64,000 nucleotides of DNA, taken from assembly GCF_020179425.1 (NCBI RefSeq), contig NZ_JAILYM010000006.1, forward strand, positions 186,001 through 250,000. The letters are read 5' to 3'. The position numbers and the translations under genes were made by a program. The notes beneath the pieces were generated by a model. It searched no databases and had not been told where the DNA came from. It worked only from the letters and a program-made list of their open reading frames with translations. Every line of letters starts with the position of its first letter. Within the stretch, counting starts at the first letter, position 1. This document shows, piece by piece, positions 25,090-34,227 of this stretch. The DNA comes from Novosphingobium percolationis. Its GTDB lineage: Bacteria; Pseudomonadota; Alphaproteobacteria; Sphingomonadales; Sphingomonadaceae.

Positions 25090-27413
25090 CACAGGATCTC
25101 CTTCAGGTTGAGCACCAGCAGCACGCGGCCGTCGCCCAGTACCGCCGTCCCCGAAAACCCGCTCAGGTTGGTCAGGATGCCCGAAAATGGCTTGAGGATG
25201 ATGTCCATGCCCGTGCCGAAGTCGTCGATCACCAGCCCGATCAGCGCATTGGCGACCCGCAGGATCAGCACCGATTCCAGCGCCGGGCGGTGTTCCTCCA
25301 TCGCCAGCATCGTGCGCAGCCGCGCGATCGGCACCACCTGGTCGCGCAGCACCACGGCTTCGCTGGCCTTGAAGCGCCGGATGGCCTGCGGCTCGATCCG
25401 CACCGTCTCGACCACCAGGTCCATCGGCACGCCATAGAGCTGACCGGCCATTTCCACGGTCAGCACGCGCGTCACGGCCATCGACAGCGGCAGCTTCATC
25501 TGCACCGTCGTTCCATGTCCGGGACGGCTGTCCAGCGTCACCTGTCCGCCGAAGCGTTCTACCACTGTGCGCACCGCATCCATGCCGACGCCGCGCCCCG
25601 ACAGGTCCGATATCGCCTCTGCGGTTGAGAAGCCGGGCAGGAACACCAGTTGCATCGCCTGGGCATCGGACAGCTGGGCGGCGCGCTCGGCGTCGAGCAG
25701 GCCGCGCTCGACCGCCTTGGCGCGCACCTTGTCCGGATCGATCCCGCGACCGTCGTCGATCACCTCGATCACCACGCTGTCGCCATCCTGGAAGGCGCAC
25801 AGCCGCAAGGTCGCGATCTCGGCCTTGCCCGCAGTGATCCGGGCCTGCGCGGGCTCGATGCCATGGTCCAGGCTGTTGCGCAGCACGTGGGTCAGCGGTT
25901 CGGCAAGCGCCTCGATGATGTTCTTGTCGGCCTCGGTGGTCTCGCCTTCGATCACGAGCCGCACCTTCTTGTCCTGCTTGCGCGCGATGTCGCGGACAAG
26001 CCGCGGAAACCGCTTGAACAGGTCGGACACCGGCATCATGCGGATGTCCATCACCGCGTTCTGCAACTGCCGCGCAATGCGGTCGATGACGGCGTACTTG
26101 TCCTTGATCTCGCGCGACAATTCGCGGCTTCCGAAGCGGACTTCGGCATCGCGCGCCAGGAACGGCAGCGCGTTCTTCGCCACGGTCAGTTCGCCGACAA
26201 GGTTCATCAGCGTGTCGACCTTGCCCTGCTCGACGCGCAGCGTGCGCTCGCCCGTCGCCTCGGCCCGATCCGGCGCCCCATCCCCCATCGGTGCGATCAT
26301 CGGCGCGGCACCGGCGACCGCCGCCTCTTCCGCTGGATCTTTGCGCGCTCCGCTGCGCAGCAGGTGCGCGATGGCGGTCGCCAGACTGTCGGCATCGGCG
26401 GGGCCGTCGACCAGCGGGCAGGGCAGGTCCAGCGCGCGGCACAGGTTGCGCACGGTGGTCTCGATGTCGCCCACTTGTCCATGCCGCCCCGGCAGGTCCA
26501 GGGCGCGCGCCTGCGTTTCCAGCAGCTCGATCGCCAGCGTCGGCAGTCCAACGGGGGCGCCGCCATCGCCATCACCGTCCTTCGGCGCGTCGGCGGCAAG
26601 ACTCTCCACGTCCGCCTCGATCAGCATCACGTTGTCGGGAACATAGCGGAAATGATGTTCTATTGCGTCGCGCGGGGCCCTTGCCGCCATGCGGAAGCGC
26701 AAGTTGCAGGCGAAGGGATCGAAGGCCTGCGCATCGGGCCAGTCCTGCGCGGGCACGATCTCCAGCCAGCACAGCCCGGGCGTTGCCAGCACCAGCCGCA
26801 ACGGGTCTTCCCCGGCAAAGAAGCACCCTTCATCGGGAGCATAGTCGGCCAGCACCACGCTCGCCGCGTCGGGGGCCGCAGCCGCGATGGCCGAGGCCGC
26901 GCCTTGCGCCCAGGCCGGGGGGGCGTCCGCGCGCGCAGTTGCTTCGGCAACCTGCGTTGCGCCATCCAGCCCGTCCAGCCGCGCGCGATAGAGCGCGGCG
27001 AACTTGCGCGCCTCTTCGATCGAGCCCGCCGGCAGGTCGCCTTCGCTGCGGAACCGCTCGATCCACGTCGCCACGCGGTCGAGCCCGGCCAGCAGCGCGT
27101 CGGCCAGTTCGCCGTCGATCCGCAACCGTCCTTCGCGCATCGCGCCCAGCAGGTCTTCGGCGGCATGGACGAGGTGGATCAGCGCGGGCAGGTCGAACAG
27201 CCCCGCCGCGCCCTTGATCGAATGGACGCAGCGGAACAGCGCGTTGACCGCCTCTGCGTCGCCCGGATTGCGCTCCAGTGTCAGCAGCGCGGCATTGGCC
27301 TCCTCCAGCAGCGCGCGTGCTTCCTCGACGAAGCTGGCGGCAAGGTCGGCGGTCTCGGCGGCTTGCGCGGCGATTTCGGCGGGGGTGGGGGGGAGGTTCG
27401 ATCTCAGGGGCAT
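25089..27413 (-). CDS. cheA: Chemotaxis histidine kinase CheA
   Basis: 774 residues. Domains in order: an HPt domain with the phospho-accepting His in RCVHSIKGAAGLFDLPALIH (H64); a long linker with a poorly defined response-regulator-binding region; and dimerisation helices (VEQGKVDTLMNLVGELTVAK). Next is the HATPase with N box LTHVLRNSLDHGIEP, G1 VIDDGRGIDPDKV and G2 LSGRGVGMDAVR. A C-terminal CheW-like domain ends LLVLNLKEIL. It autophosphorylates and passes phosphate to the CheY, response-regulator and CheB proteins encoded around it. Its start overlaps the upstream response regulator by 10 bases. Confidence 0.95.
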   Translation of the reverse strand: MPLRSNLPPTPAEIAAQAAETADLAASFVEEARALLEEANAALLTLERNPGDAEAVNALFRCVHSIKGAAGLFDLPALIHLVHAAEDLLGAMREGRLRIDGELADALLAGLDRVATWIERFRSEGDLPAGSIEEARKFAALYRARLDGLDGATQVAEATARADAPPAWAQGAASAIAAAAPDAASVVLADYAPDEGCFFAGEDPLRLVLATPGLCWLEIVPAQDWPDAQAFDPFACNLRFRMAARAPRDAIEHHFRYVPDNVMLIEADVESLAADAPKDGDGDGGAPVGLPTLAIELLETQARALDLPGRHGQVGDIETTVRNLCRALDLPCPLVDGPADADSLATAIAHLLRSGARKDPAEEAAVAGAAPMIAPMGDGAPDRAEATGERTLRVEQGKVDTLMNLVGELTVAKNALPFLARDAEVRFGSRELSREIKDKYAVIDRIARQLQNAVMDIRMMPVSDLFKRFPRLVRDIARKQDKKVRLVIEGETTEADKNIIEALAEPLTHVLRNSLDHGIEPAQARITAGKAEIATLRLCAFQDGDSVVIEVIDDGRGIDPDKVRAKAVERGLLDAERAAQLSDAQAMQLVFLPGFSTAEAISDLSGRGVGMDAVRTVVERFGGQVTLDSRPGHGTTVQMKLPLSMAVTRVLTVEMAGQLYGVPMDLVVETVRIEPQAIRRFKASEAVVLRDQVVPIARLRTMLAMEEHRPALESVLILRVANALIGLVIDDFGTGMDIILKPFSGILTNLSGFSGTAVLGDGRVLLVLNLKEIL

Positions 27414-27829
27414 GTGACACCTGTCATCAGGTTCACCGTCGCGAGGAAGCGGACGGGGTCGATCGGCTTGGTCAGGTAGAAGTTCGCGCCCGAAAGATAA
27501 GCGCGGGTGATGTCATCGCGCCCCTGCTCGGTGCTCATCATCACCGCCGGGATCGCGCGCAGGTCCGGGTGGCGGCGCACTTCGGCCAGAAAGGCGTAGC
27601 CGTCCATCTTCTGCATGTTGATGTCGACCACGAACAGGTCGAAGCGCTGCTGCAGCGCCTGTTCCAGACCCTCCAGCCCGTTGATCGCTTCGCTCACCGC
27701 AAAGCCCGCACGCTTGAGCAGCTGCGAACAGTACAGCCGCACCGTCAGAGTATCGTCGACGATGAGGATGCGCGCGGCAGGGTTGTCCTGCATCGCCGCC
27801 GGGGCGGTTTCGGTTAGGGTCAGCGTCAT
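27404..27829 (-). CDS. Response regulator, single receiver domain
   Basis: 141 residues. A short N-terminal extension (MTLTLTETAPAAMQDNPAAR) precedes a receiver domain with ILIVDDTLTVRLYCSQLLKR, the phospho-acceptor in FDLFVVDINMQKMDGYAFLA, VMMSTEQGRDD and Lys in YLTKPIDPVRF. There is no output domain. It sits between cheR and cheA with overlaps on both sides (4 bases with cheR, 10 with cheA). It differs from the two cheY genes and may act as a phosphate sink or as the true output regulator. Confidence 0.88.
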   Translation of the reverse strand: MTLTLTETAPAAMQDNPAARILIVDDTLTVRLYCSQLLKRAGFAVSEAINGLEGLEQALQQRFDLFVVDINMQKMDGYAFLAEVRRHPDLRAIPAVMMSTEQGRDDITRAYLSGANFYLTKPIDPVRFLATVNLMTGVTCP

Positions 27830-28704
27830 GTCAGGGGCCTCTGATGGACCAGGGCTTCGGGAAACTTGCGCGGCAGGAAGATGCCTGAGATGCGGCTCAT
27901 GCTCTCCGAATGGCCCAGCGCCACGAACCCGCCGGGGTTCAGCGCGTCGAAGAAGTGCTCCGCCGTCTGGCGGCGCGACAGGTCGTCGAAATAGATCAAC
28001 AGGTTGCGGCAGAAGATAACGTCGATCCCGCGCACCCGCGCCATCTGGGCCGGGTCGCACACGTTGATCACGCCGAAATCGACCGAATCCCGCAGGTCCT
28101 TCACCACCTGCCAGTTGTCTGCGTCGATCTGCCGGAAATAGGTATCGCGGATGCGCTGCGACACGCGGTGCAGCGCGCGCGCCTGATAGATCCCGTTGCG
28201 TGCCCGCCCCAGCGCGCGGGTGTCGATGTCCGATGCCATGATCTCGATGTCGAAATCGCTGGCGCGCGACCAGTTTTCCAGGATTGAGATCGCGATCGAA
28301 TAGGGCTCCTCGCCGGTGGAGCAGGGCGCCGACCAGATGCGGATGCGGTCGCGCCCGGCAATCTTGTGCACCGCGATCTCGTCCAGCATCCGCTTGGTCA
28401 GGCAGGTGAACTGGTAGTCCTCGCGAAAGAAATAGGTCTCGTTGACCGTCATCTCGTTGATGAGCGCCTGCATTTCCGAGCCGCCCGGCTGGAACTTCAC
28501 CAGCGCGAGATATTCGCGGAAGCTGCGGCATTCGTTCGCCGCGATGCGGTCCTCCAGCCGCCGGTCGATGAAATAGCGGCGGCTGGCATCCATGCTGATG
28601 CCGGTCTTCTTGTAGAAGAAGTCGCAGAACACGGTCACGTCTTCGGCGGATATGCGCACAGCCTTGGCACCGGGGAGAACGCCGGGAGGAGGGGAAGTGG
28701 CCAC
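27826..28704 (-). CDS. cheR: Chemotaxis receptor methyltransferase CheR
   Basis: 292 residues from GTG 28704. An N-terminal helical domain (EDVTVFCDFFYKKTGISMDA) is followed by the SAM-dependent methyltransferase domain: MTVNETYFFREDYQF, IRIWSAPCSTGEEPYSIAIS (SAM loop), ASDIDTRALGRARNGIY and VIFCRNLLIYFDDLSRRQTA. It methylates glutamates on the receptors. It has no TPR extension. The start is 3 bases after the HEAT-protein stop. Confidence 0.94.
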   Translation of the reverse strand: MATSPPPGVLPGAKAVRISAEDVTVFCDFFYKKTGISMDASRRYFIDRRLEDRIAANECRSFREYLALVKFQPGGSEMQALINEMTVNETYFFREDYQFTCLTKRMLDEIAVHKIAGRDRIRIWSAPCSTGEEPYSIAISILENWSRASDFDIEIMASDIDTRALGRARNGIYQARALHRVSQRIRDTYFRQIDADNWQVVKDLRDSVDFGVINVCDPAQMARVRGIDVIFCRNLLIYFDDLSRRQTAEHFFDALNPGGFVALGHSESMSRISGIFLPRKFPEALVHQRPLT

Positions 28705-28707
28705 CTG

Positions 28708-29316
28708 TCAGGCCTCGCGCAGGCGCTGCAGCGCGGTTTCGACCGCAAAGCCCAGGAACGGATCACCGGCAAAGCGCGTGCCGATCGCCGTCAGCGCGGC
28801 GGCCGCCTCGATCCTGCCGGTGCCGCCAAGCGCTTCAGCGAGGTTCGAGCAGACGTTGGCGTCGGTCTCGTGCGCGGCCAGCGCGACCAGCCAGTCGGCC
28901 GCAGCAGGGTCCTGCAATTCTGCGGCCAGCAGCACGGCGAAGATGCGCACGTCTGCGTCTTCGTCCTGCCCCAGCGACGCGAGCAGCGGCCCCGCGTGGT
29001 CCGGCATCGCCGCCAGCGTCTCCAGCGCACCGTTGCGCAAGGCGGCGTCGGCATCGGACAGCAGCACCGAAACGCCGCGCGCGGCTTCGCGCGAATTGAG
29101 CGAGGCGAGCAGCAGGAACGCGGCCTGGCGCACCAGGCTTTCCTTCTCGACGCGCAGCAGCGTCACCAGCTTGTCGACGCAATCGGCATCGCCCGCCAGC
29201 GCCTGCACCGCGCGGCGGCGTTGCACGGCGTCGGGGTGGTCCAGCCGGGGTGCATCCTCGGGCGCTGCATCAAAGGCCGCTCCATTTCCGGCGGCGCGCG
29301 CTTTCACGAGGCCCAT
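28708..29316 (-). CDS. HEAT-repeat chemosensory protein
   Basis: 202 residues, MGLVKARAAGNGAAFDAAPE. From residue ~25 to the end the protein is a series of about five helical HEAT/PBS-like repeats of ~30 residues: HPDAVQRRRAVQALAGDADC, KESLVRQAAFLLLASLNSRE, DADAALRNGALETLAAMPDH, DEDADVRIFAVLLAAELQDP and ETDANVCSNLAEALGGTGRI. It has no catalytic motif and is probably a protein-binding scaffold. It lies between cheB (13-base overlap) and cheR. The partner is unknown; receptor or CheR/CheB recruitment would be reasonable. Confidence 0.75.
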   Translation of the reverse strand: MGLVKARAAGNGAAFDAAPEDAPRLDHPDAVQRRRAVQALAGDADCVDKLVTLLRVEKESLVRQAAFLLLASLNSREAARGVSVLLSDADAALRNGALETLAAMPDHAGPLLASLGQDEDADVRIFAVLLAAELQDPAAADWLVALAAHETDANVCSNLAEALGGTGRIEAAAALTAIGTRFAGDPFLGFAVETALQRLREA

Positions 29317-30416
29317 GTCATTCTCCGTCCCCCGCGCATCGAGCGCATCCTGGTGAAAGCAACCCGTTCCAGCCGGGCGCCAATCTGCGATCCGTGCAGC
29401 ACTTCGTCGGCGCCCCCGCGCTCGATCAGCGCGCGCGGCATGCCATAGACCACGCAGCTGTCCTCGCTTTCGGCGATGGTGTGCCCGCCTTGCCGGCGCA
29501 GCTCGGCCAGCTCTGCCGCACCATCGTCGCCCATGCCGGTCAGCAGCACGCCGATCAGCGAATCCGGGGTCAGCGTGCGCAGCGCGCTCGCCACGAGGCG
29601 GCTCATGCTCGGGTGCCAGGTGAAATCGCGTGAGGGCGGGGCGATCGTCGCCATCAGCCGCCCGCCGCGTTCCATCACCACCATGTCGGCATCCCCGCGC
29701 GCCAGATAGATCGTGCCGGCCTCCAGCTCGGTCTGGCGGCGCAGTTCCTCCACGCGCAGCGCGCAGCACTGGTCGAGCCGTTCGGCAAAGTGGCGGGTCA
29801 CCGTGGCGGGCATGTGCTGGCACACCAGCACCGGCATCGGATAGTCGGCGCTCAGCGCGCCCAGCACGTCCTCCAGCACGGCGGGCCCGCCGGTCGATGC
29901 ACCGACCAGCGTCAGCGCCTCGTTGCCGGGGCCGAAGCTGCCGATCCGGCCTCGCGCGGGGGTAGGATTGCGCAGGATCGTCTCGCGCTTGGCCACCAGC
30001 CGCTGGCGCAGTCCGTCGCTGCGCCGCACCCGCGCGCCCACCGCCGCCTTGACCTTGGCGATGATCAGGTCTTCCTGCTCGCGCAGCGCTGTCGAAACGG
30101 TGCCGCCGGGCTTGTGGACGAAGTCCACTGCCCCCAGCGCGATCGCCTCCAGCGTCGCCAGGGCGCCTTCCTCGGTCAGTGAAGAGATCATCACGACCGG
30201 CGCGGGGCACTCCGCCATCAACCGGCTCAGGCATGTCAGGCCGTCCATCTCAGGCATGTTGATGTCGAGCGTCACCACGCTGGGCCGCTCCTCGTGCGCG
30301 CGCGCCAGCGCTTCGGCGCCCGTGCGCGCGGTCACCACCTCGAATCCGCCTCGGGTCAGGATATCCCCGATCTGGCGCCGCATCAGCGCGGAATCGTCAA
30401 CGACAAGGGCTTTCAT
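29304..30416 (-). CDS. cheB: Chemotaxis methylesterase CheB
   Basis: 370 residues. The N-terminal receiver domain has VVDDSALMRRQIGDILTRGG and the phospho-acceptor in SVVTLDINMPEMDGLTCLSR. A linker leads to the C-terminal esterase/deamidase domain with catalytic Ser in LTLVGASTGGPAVLEDVLGA, His in VLVCQHMPATVTRHFAERLD and Asp in VLLTGMGDDGAAELAELRRQ. It removes methyl groups from receptors when phosphorylated by CheA. It lies 35 bases after the triple-CheW gene. Confidence 0.95.
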   Translation of the reverse strand: MKALVVDDSALMRRQIGDILTRGGFEVVTARTGAEALARAHEERPSVVTLDINMPEMDGLTCLSRLMAECPAPVVMISSLTEEGALATLEAIALGAVDFVHKPGGTVSTALREQEDLIIAKVKAAVGARVRRSDGLRQRLVAKRETILRNPTPARGRIGSFGPGNEALTLVGASTGGPAVLEDVLGALSADYPMPVLVCQHMPATVTRHFAERLDQCCALRVEELRRQTELEAGTIYLARGDADMVVMERGGRLMATIAPPSRDFTWHPSMSRLVASALRTLTPDSLIGVLLTGMGDDGAAELAELRRQGGHTIAESEDSCVVYGMPRALIERGGADEVLHGSQIGARLERVAFTRMRSMRGGRRMTWAS

Positions 30417-30451
30417 GGCTGTTGCTTTCGATCCGGTCCTTCTGATGGTAC

Positions 30452-32044
30452 TCAGGCCGCTTCGGCGGTCAGCGCGCCGTCGCCCAGCATCTGCTGCGCA
30501 TCGAGCAGCAGGATCATCCGGCGCGATTCTGGCAGGTTGGCCACGCGGCGGATCACCCGGCGCTGGCGGTCCGACATGTCGGGCGCGGGCTTGATCAGGT
30601 CGCGCCGGATGCGCATCACTTCGGATACGGAATCGACGATGAAGCCGGTCTGCACGCCGCCCATCGTGAACACCACGATGCGCTGGCGGTCGTTGTGGTC
30701 CAGCGGCGGCAGATGGAACTTGGCACGCTGGTCGATCAGCGGGATCACCGCGCCGCGCAGGTTCATCACGCCACGGATATAGTCCTCGGTGCGCGGTACC
30801 TTGGCCAGATCCGCGGGCACCCGGACGATTTCCTGCACCGCCGCGATCTCGACGCCGAATTCCTCGTCCATCAGCCGGAACACCACGAACTGTTCCTCGT
30901 CGCGCGCGGCGCCTGCGGCGCGTCCCTGCGTGGCCTCGGTCATCGCCGCCATCTCCCCATCTGTTGCCTCGATCGCGCTTTCCAGCGCGCCCTCGATCGC
31001 GCGCCGGTCGAACATCGCCTCGGCCGAGAGGATCGACACCAGCCGCTTGCCCCCATCGAGGCGGCAGATCGCGGTGATCTCTGCCAGGTTCGTGTCCTCG
31101 GCCAGCATCGGCGGCATCGCATCCACCCCGCCGCGCCGCACGCGCAGCACCTCGTTCACGCGGTCGAGCACCACGCCGACGAGCAGGCTGCCATCGCCCA
31201 CCGAAACCACCGCTACGCGGTTGTGATCGGCACGCTCTGCTGCGGGCAGGCCGAACAGGCGGCGCAGGCACACCACCGGCAGCAGCCGCTCACGCAACGA
31301 AATCACCCCCATCACGCTCGGCGCCGCGCGTGGAACCCGCGTCACGTTCTCGGGCAGTTGCACGATTTCGCGCACACTGTGGATCGGCAGGGCATATTCC
31401 TGCCCCGCAACCTCGAAGCTGACGAGCTGGATTTCCTCGCCCGCCGCATCGACCGATTGCGCGGCGGCCTCGATCGGCCGCACTTCGCCGCCCACCCCAT
31501 CACCGCCGCTCCCGGCGCGCGCTAGCGCCAGCAGATCGAACTCCTGCTCGATCAGCCTTCCGCTGGCCAGGATCATCACCAGCCCCAGCTCGCCGTCGTC
31601 CTTGATCACCCCGCGCAGCAGGTCAGAGCGCACGCTCGTCTCCACCGCCGCGGCATCCTCGATGCGTTCTGACTCGATCGTCACCACGCTCACCACGCGG
31701 TCGACGACGATGCCGACCGGCTGGCCATGGTCGAGGATCACCACGCGGGTTGCATCGTCCGGCGGCACCGGGGCGCCGCCGAACAGGCTGCGGGTGTTGA
31801 CGATCGGCAGCACCGTGCCCCGCAGGTTGGTCAGGCCTTCCAGGCTTGGCGGGGCCAGCGGCACCCGCACCACCTCGGGCAGGCGGATGATCTCCTTCAC
31901 CTCGTCGAGCGATACCGCGAAGTTTTCACCGTCGACGGTGAAGATGGTGAACTGCCGCGTGGTGCGCGCGCTTGCGTCGCCCGGCGTCAGGCCCTCCGGC
32001 GGCGCGGGGACCGCATCGCCGGGGACAATTTTCGATTGGTACAT
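30452..32044 (-). CDS. Triple CheW-domain coupling protein
   Basis: 530 residues holding three CheW-like domains in series. Domain 1 (~30-170) has FTVDGENFAVSLDEVKEIIR and LEGLTNLRGTVLPIVNTRSL. Domain 2 (~205-350) has FEVAGQEYALPIHSVREIVQ and VMGVISLRERLLPVVCLRRL. Domain 3 (~385-520) has FRLMDEEFGVEIAAVQEIVR and IRGVMNLRGAVIPLIDQRAK. CheW normally has one domain of ~160 residues and couples receptors to CheA. No separate single-domain cheW is present in the cluster, so this protein should do the job and may cross-link arrays. The start is 33 bases after the receptor gene. Confidence 0.92.
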   Translation of the reverse strand: MYQSKIVPGDAVPAPPEGLTPGDASARTTRQFTIFTVDGENFAVSLDEVKEIIRLPEVVRVPLAPPSLEGLTNLRGTVLPIVNTRSLFGGAPVPPDDATRVVILDHGQPVGIVVDRVVSVVTIESERIEDAAAVETSVRSDLLRGVIKDDGELGLVMILASGRLIEQEFDLLALARAGSGGDGVGGEVRPIEAAAQSVDAAGEEIQLVSFEVAGQEYALPIHSVREIVQLPENVTRVPRAAPSVMGVISLRERLLPVVCLRRLFGLPAAERADHNRVAVVSVGDGSLLVGVVLDRVNEVLRVRRGGVDAMPPMLAEDTNLAEITAICRLDGGKRLVSILSAEAMFDRRAIEGALESAIEATDGEMAAMTEATQGRAAGAARDEEQFVVFRLMDEEFGVEIAAVQEIVRVPADLAKVPRTEDYIRGVMNLRGAVIPLIDQRAKFHLPPLDHNDRQRIVVFTMGGVQTGFIVDSVSEVMRIRRDLIKPAPDMSDRQRRVIRRVANLPESRRMILLLDAQQMLGDGALTAEAA

Positions 32045-32077
32045 GGGCTCGGCTCCTCGCGCGCTGGCGGGGTGGGA

Positions 32078-34048
32078 TCAGGCGTTCGACTGAAGTTCGT
32101 CGGCCATCGATGCTATTTCCTCGATCGCGACGGCCAGTTCCTCGGCGCCCTGGCTCTGCTGCTTGGCCGCGCTCGCCGCCTGCGTGCTCGCCTGGTCGGC
32201 CTGCGTCGCGGCGGCGGCGATCTGGGTGATCCCGGTCTGCACTTCGGTCACCTGGCGCAGCATTTCGGCGGTGCTGTTCTGGATCGCCCGATTGCCCTGC
32301 AGAACCTCGTTCATTTCTTCGGTCACGCGGGCGAGGTCGGTCGAAATGACCTTGTTCTTTTCCACCTCGTCCAGCGCCGCCCGGCTGATCTCGTCCAGAT
32401 CCCGCGCCACGTTGCTGATCTGCTCCTGGATGGTCTTGACCAGATCCTTGATGCGATCGGCGTTTTCCGACGATTCTTCCGCCAGGTTGCGGATGTCGTT
32501 GCTCACAACGGCGAAGCCCTGGCCGAATTCACCGGCACGCGCGGCTTCGACCGAGCCGTTCACCGCCAGCATGTTGGTCTTGATGCCCACGGTAGTGATC
32601 GATTCGACGATCTTGTCGATCCGGCCCGAAACCTGGCTGAGTTGCGTCACCTGGCTGCGCAGGCTTGCATTGCCATCGACCGATTCCGCCACACCCGCGA
32701 TCATTTCCTCGACGGCGCTGCGGCTCTGAGCGATGAGGTTCGACACCGATTCGCCGCGCTCCAGTCCGCTCGTCGCGGCCTCGCTGGAAAGCTGGGCGCC
32801 CTTGCGGATCTGCTCCATCGCGGCGGCCGACTGGTTGGCGGCAGCCGCCGAGGTGCGCGCGCCGCCCGAAATCTGATCGATCGCCACCAGGATCTGACTG
32901 GCAGAACGGTTGATCTCCTCGACCGCCGAGGACAGTTCCTCTGCTGCCGAGGCCACTTCCTCCGCGCTTTTGCGCACGTCGGTGGAATTCTTCATGTCGT
33001 CGGCGATTTCCGCCAGGTTCTGGGCGGTTGCGTCGCTTTCGCGCAAGGCGGCGGTCTGCTGCTCCAGCGTTGCCAGCACTTCCTCGCAAGCGGCGGACTG
33101 TTCCGCCGCCGCGCTCGAAATGGCCTCGGACCCCTTCTGCGCTTCCACCACCGCCGTTTCGGATTCCGCGTTCAGGCGGGCGACATCGTTGGCGCCCGTC
33201 AGGATCGCATCCATGTCGGCGCGCAGTTCGCCCAGCTGATCGGTCACTTCCGCGCCCTTCTGCGCCTCGCTGCGCGCGGCTTCGGCGGATTGGAGGATGC
33301 CTTCGGCGATGACCTTCACTTCGGCCTGGATCTGGGCCACCAGCGACTGGATTTCGGTCGCGCTCTTTTCCGACGTTTCGGCCAGCGTGCGCACTTCGTC
33401 GGCCACCACCGCGAAGCCCTTGCCGTGTTCGCCCGCGCGCGCCGCCTCGATCGCGGCGTTCAGCGCCAGCAGGTTGGTCTGGTCCGCGATGCGCGCCACC
33501 GCCTTGACGATGTCGCCGATATTGGTCGCCTGCGCTTCCAGGTCGGTGACGATCTGCACCGATCGGGCCTGTCGTTCCGACGCCGTTTCCAGCGCGCGCA
33601 CCGATGCGCCGATCTGGACGCGGTTCTCATCAAGCAACCTCTGCAGCGCGCGGGTCTTGCCCAGCGACTGGTCCGCCGCGACGCGGCAGTCGCGGATCAG
33701 GTTGCTGATCGCCGAAACGTTGTGGAGCGATTGCTGCGATGCGCTCGATGCCTCTTCGGCCCCGGCGGAAATCTGCGTCATCGCCGATTGCAGCAGGTCG
33801 AGCGCTTCGGACGCCTCGCTCACGCCGCCCGAAAGCTGCACGCTGGCCGCCGCGATGCGTTCGGCGGCCTGCTGCTGGCGGGCATAGGTGCGCGCCGCGC
33901 GCTTGCGGGCATCGGCCTCGCGCGTGGTCGGTGCCTCGGCGTTGGCCCGCGCCTTGGGCGCCCGGCGCTCGGCCAGCGCCTGGCTCGCCAGCATCCCGTG
34001 GGTGTCGGGACCGCTACCGTTCAAGTTTTCCTTCTTCACGAGGGCCAT
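32078..34048 (-). CDS. Soluble methyl-accepting protein with two signalling hairpins
   Basis: 656 residues from ATG 34048 ([20 protein letters not shown]), chosen because GGAGAG lies six bases before it. No membrane segment. Two receptor hairpin tips are present: [20 protein letters not shown] plus [17 protein letters not shown], and later [20 protein letters not shown] plus [17 protein letters not shown]. Ala/Glu/Gln/Ser-rich coiled coils, with possible methylation sites, surround both. No ligand-binding domain (PAS, GAF, globin) is evident. First gene of the chemosensory operon. Confidence 0.9.
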   Translation of the reverse strand: MALVKKENLNGSGPDTHGMLASQALAERRAPKARANAEAPTTREADARKRAARTYARQQQAAERIAAASVQLSGGVSEASEALDLLQSAMTQISAGAEEASSASQQSLHNVSAISNLIRDCRVAADQSLGKTRALQRLLDENRVQIGASVRALETASERQARSVQIVTDLEAQATNIGDIVKAVARIADQTNLLALNAAIEAARAGEHGKGFAVVADEVRTLAETSEKSATEIQSLVAQIQAEVKVIAEGILQSAEAARSEAQKGAEVTDQLGELRADMDAILTGANDVARLNAESETAVVEAQKGSEAISSAAAEQSAACEEVLATLEQQTAALRESDATAQNLAEIADDMKNSTDVRKSAEEVASAAEELSSAVEEINRSASQILVAIDQISGGARTSAAAANQSAAAMEQIRKGAQLSSEAATSGLERGESVSNLIAQSRSAVEEMIAGVAESVDGNASLRSQVTQLSQVSGRIDKIVESITTVGIKTNMLAVNGSVEAARAGEFGQGFAVVSNDIRNLAEESSENADRIKDLVKTIQEQISNVARDLDEISRAALDEVEKNKVISTDLARVTEEMNEVLQGNRAIQNSTAEMLRQVTEVQTGITQIAAAATQADQASTQAASAAKQQSQGAEELAVAIEEIASMADELQSNA

Positions 34049-34227
34049 GGCCATCTCTCCGTCACGGGCACGACCGGCAGGGAGCACCGGGACTCGAACG
34101 GTCCCGGCGGCCGGCTTCGTGACGGACAATGGCGTGAAGGACTTACGCTTATCGTCCTGGTGGCGTCAGGATGAACCGCATTGCCGACGGTTAAACGATA
34201 CTAACCGTCTTGCTGCGGAGGGGGGCG

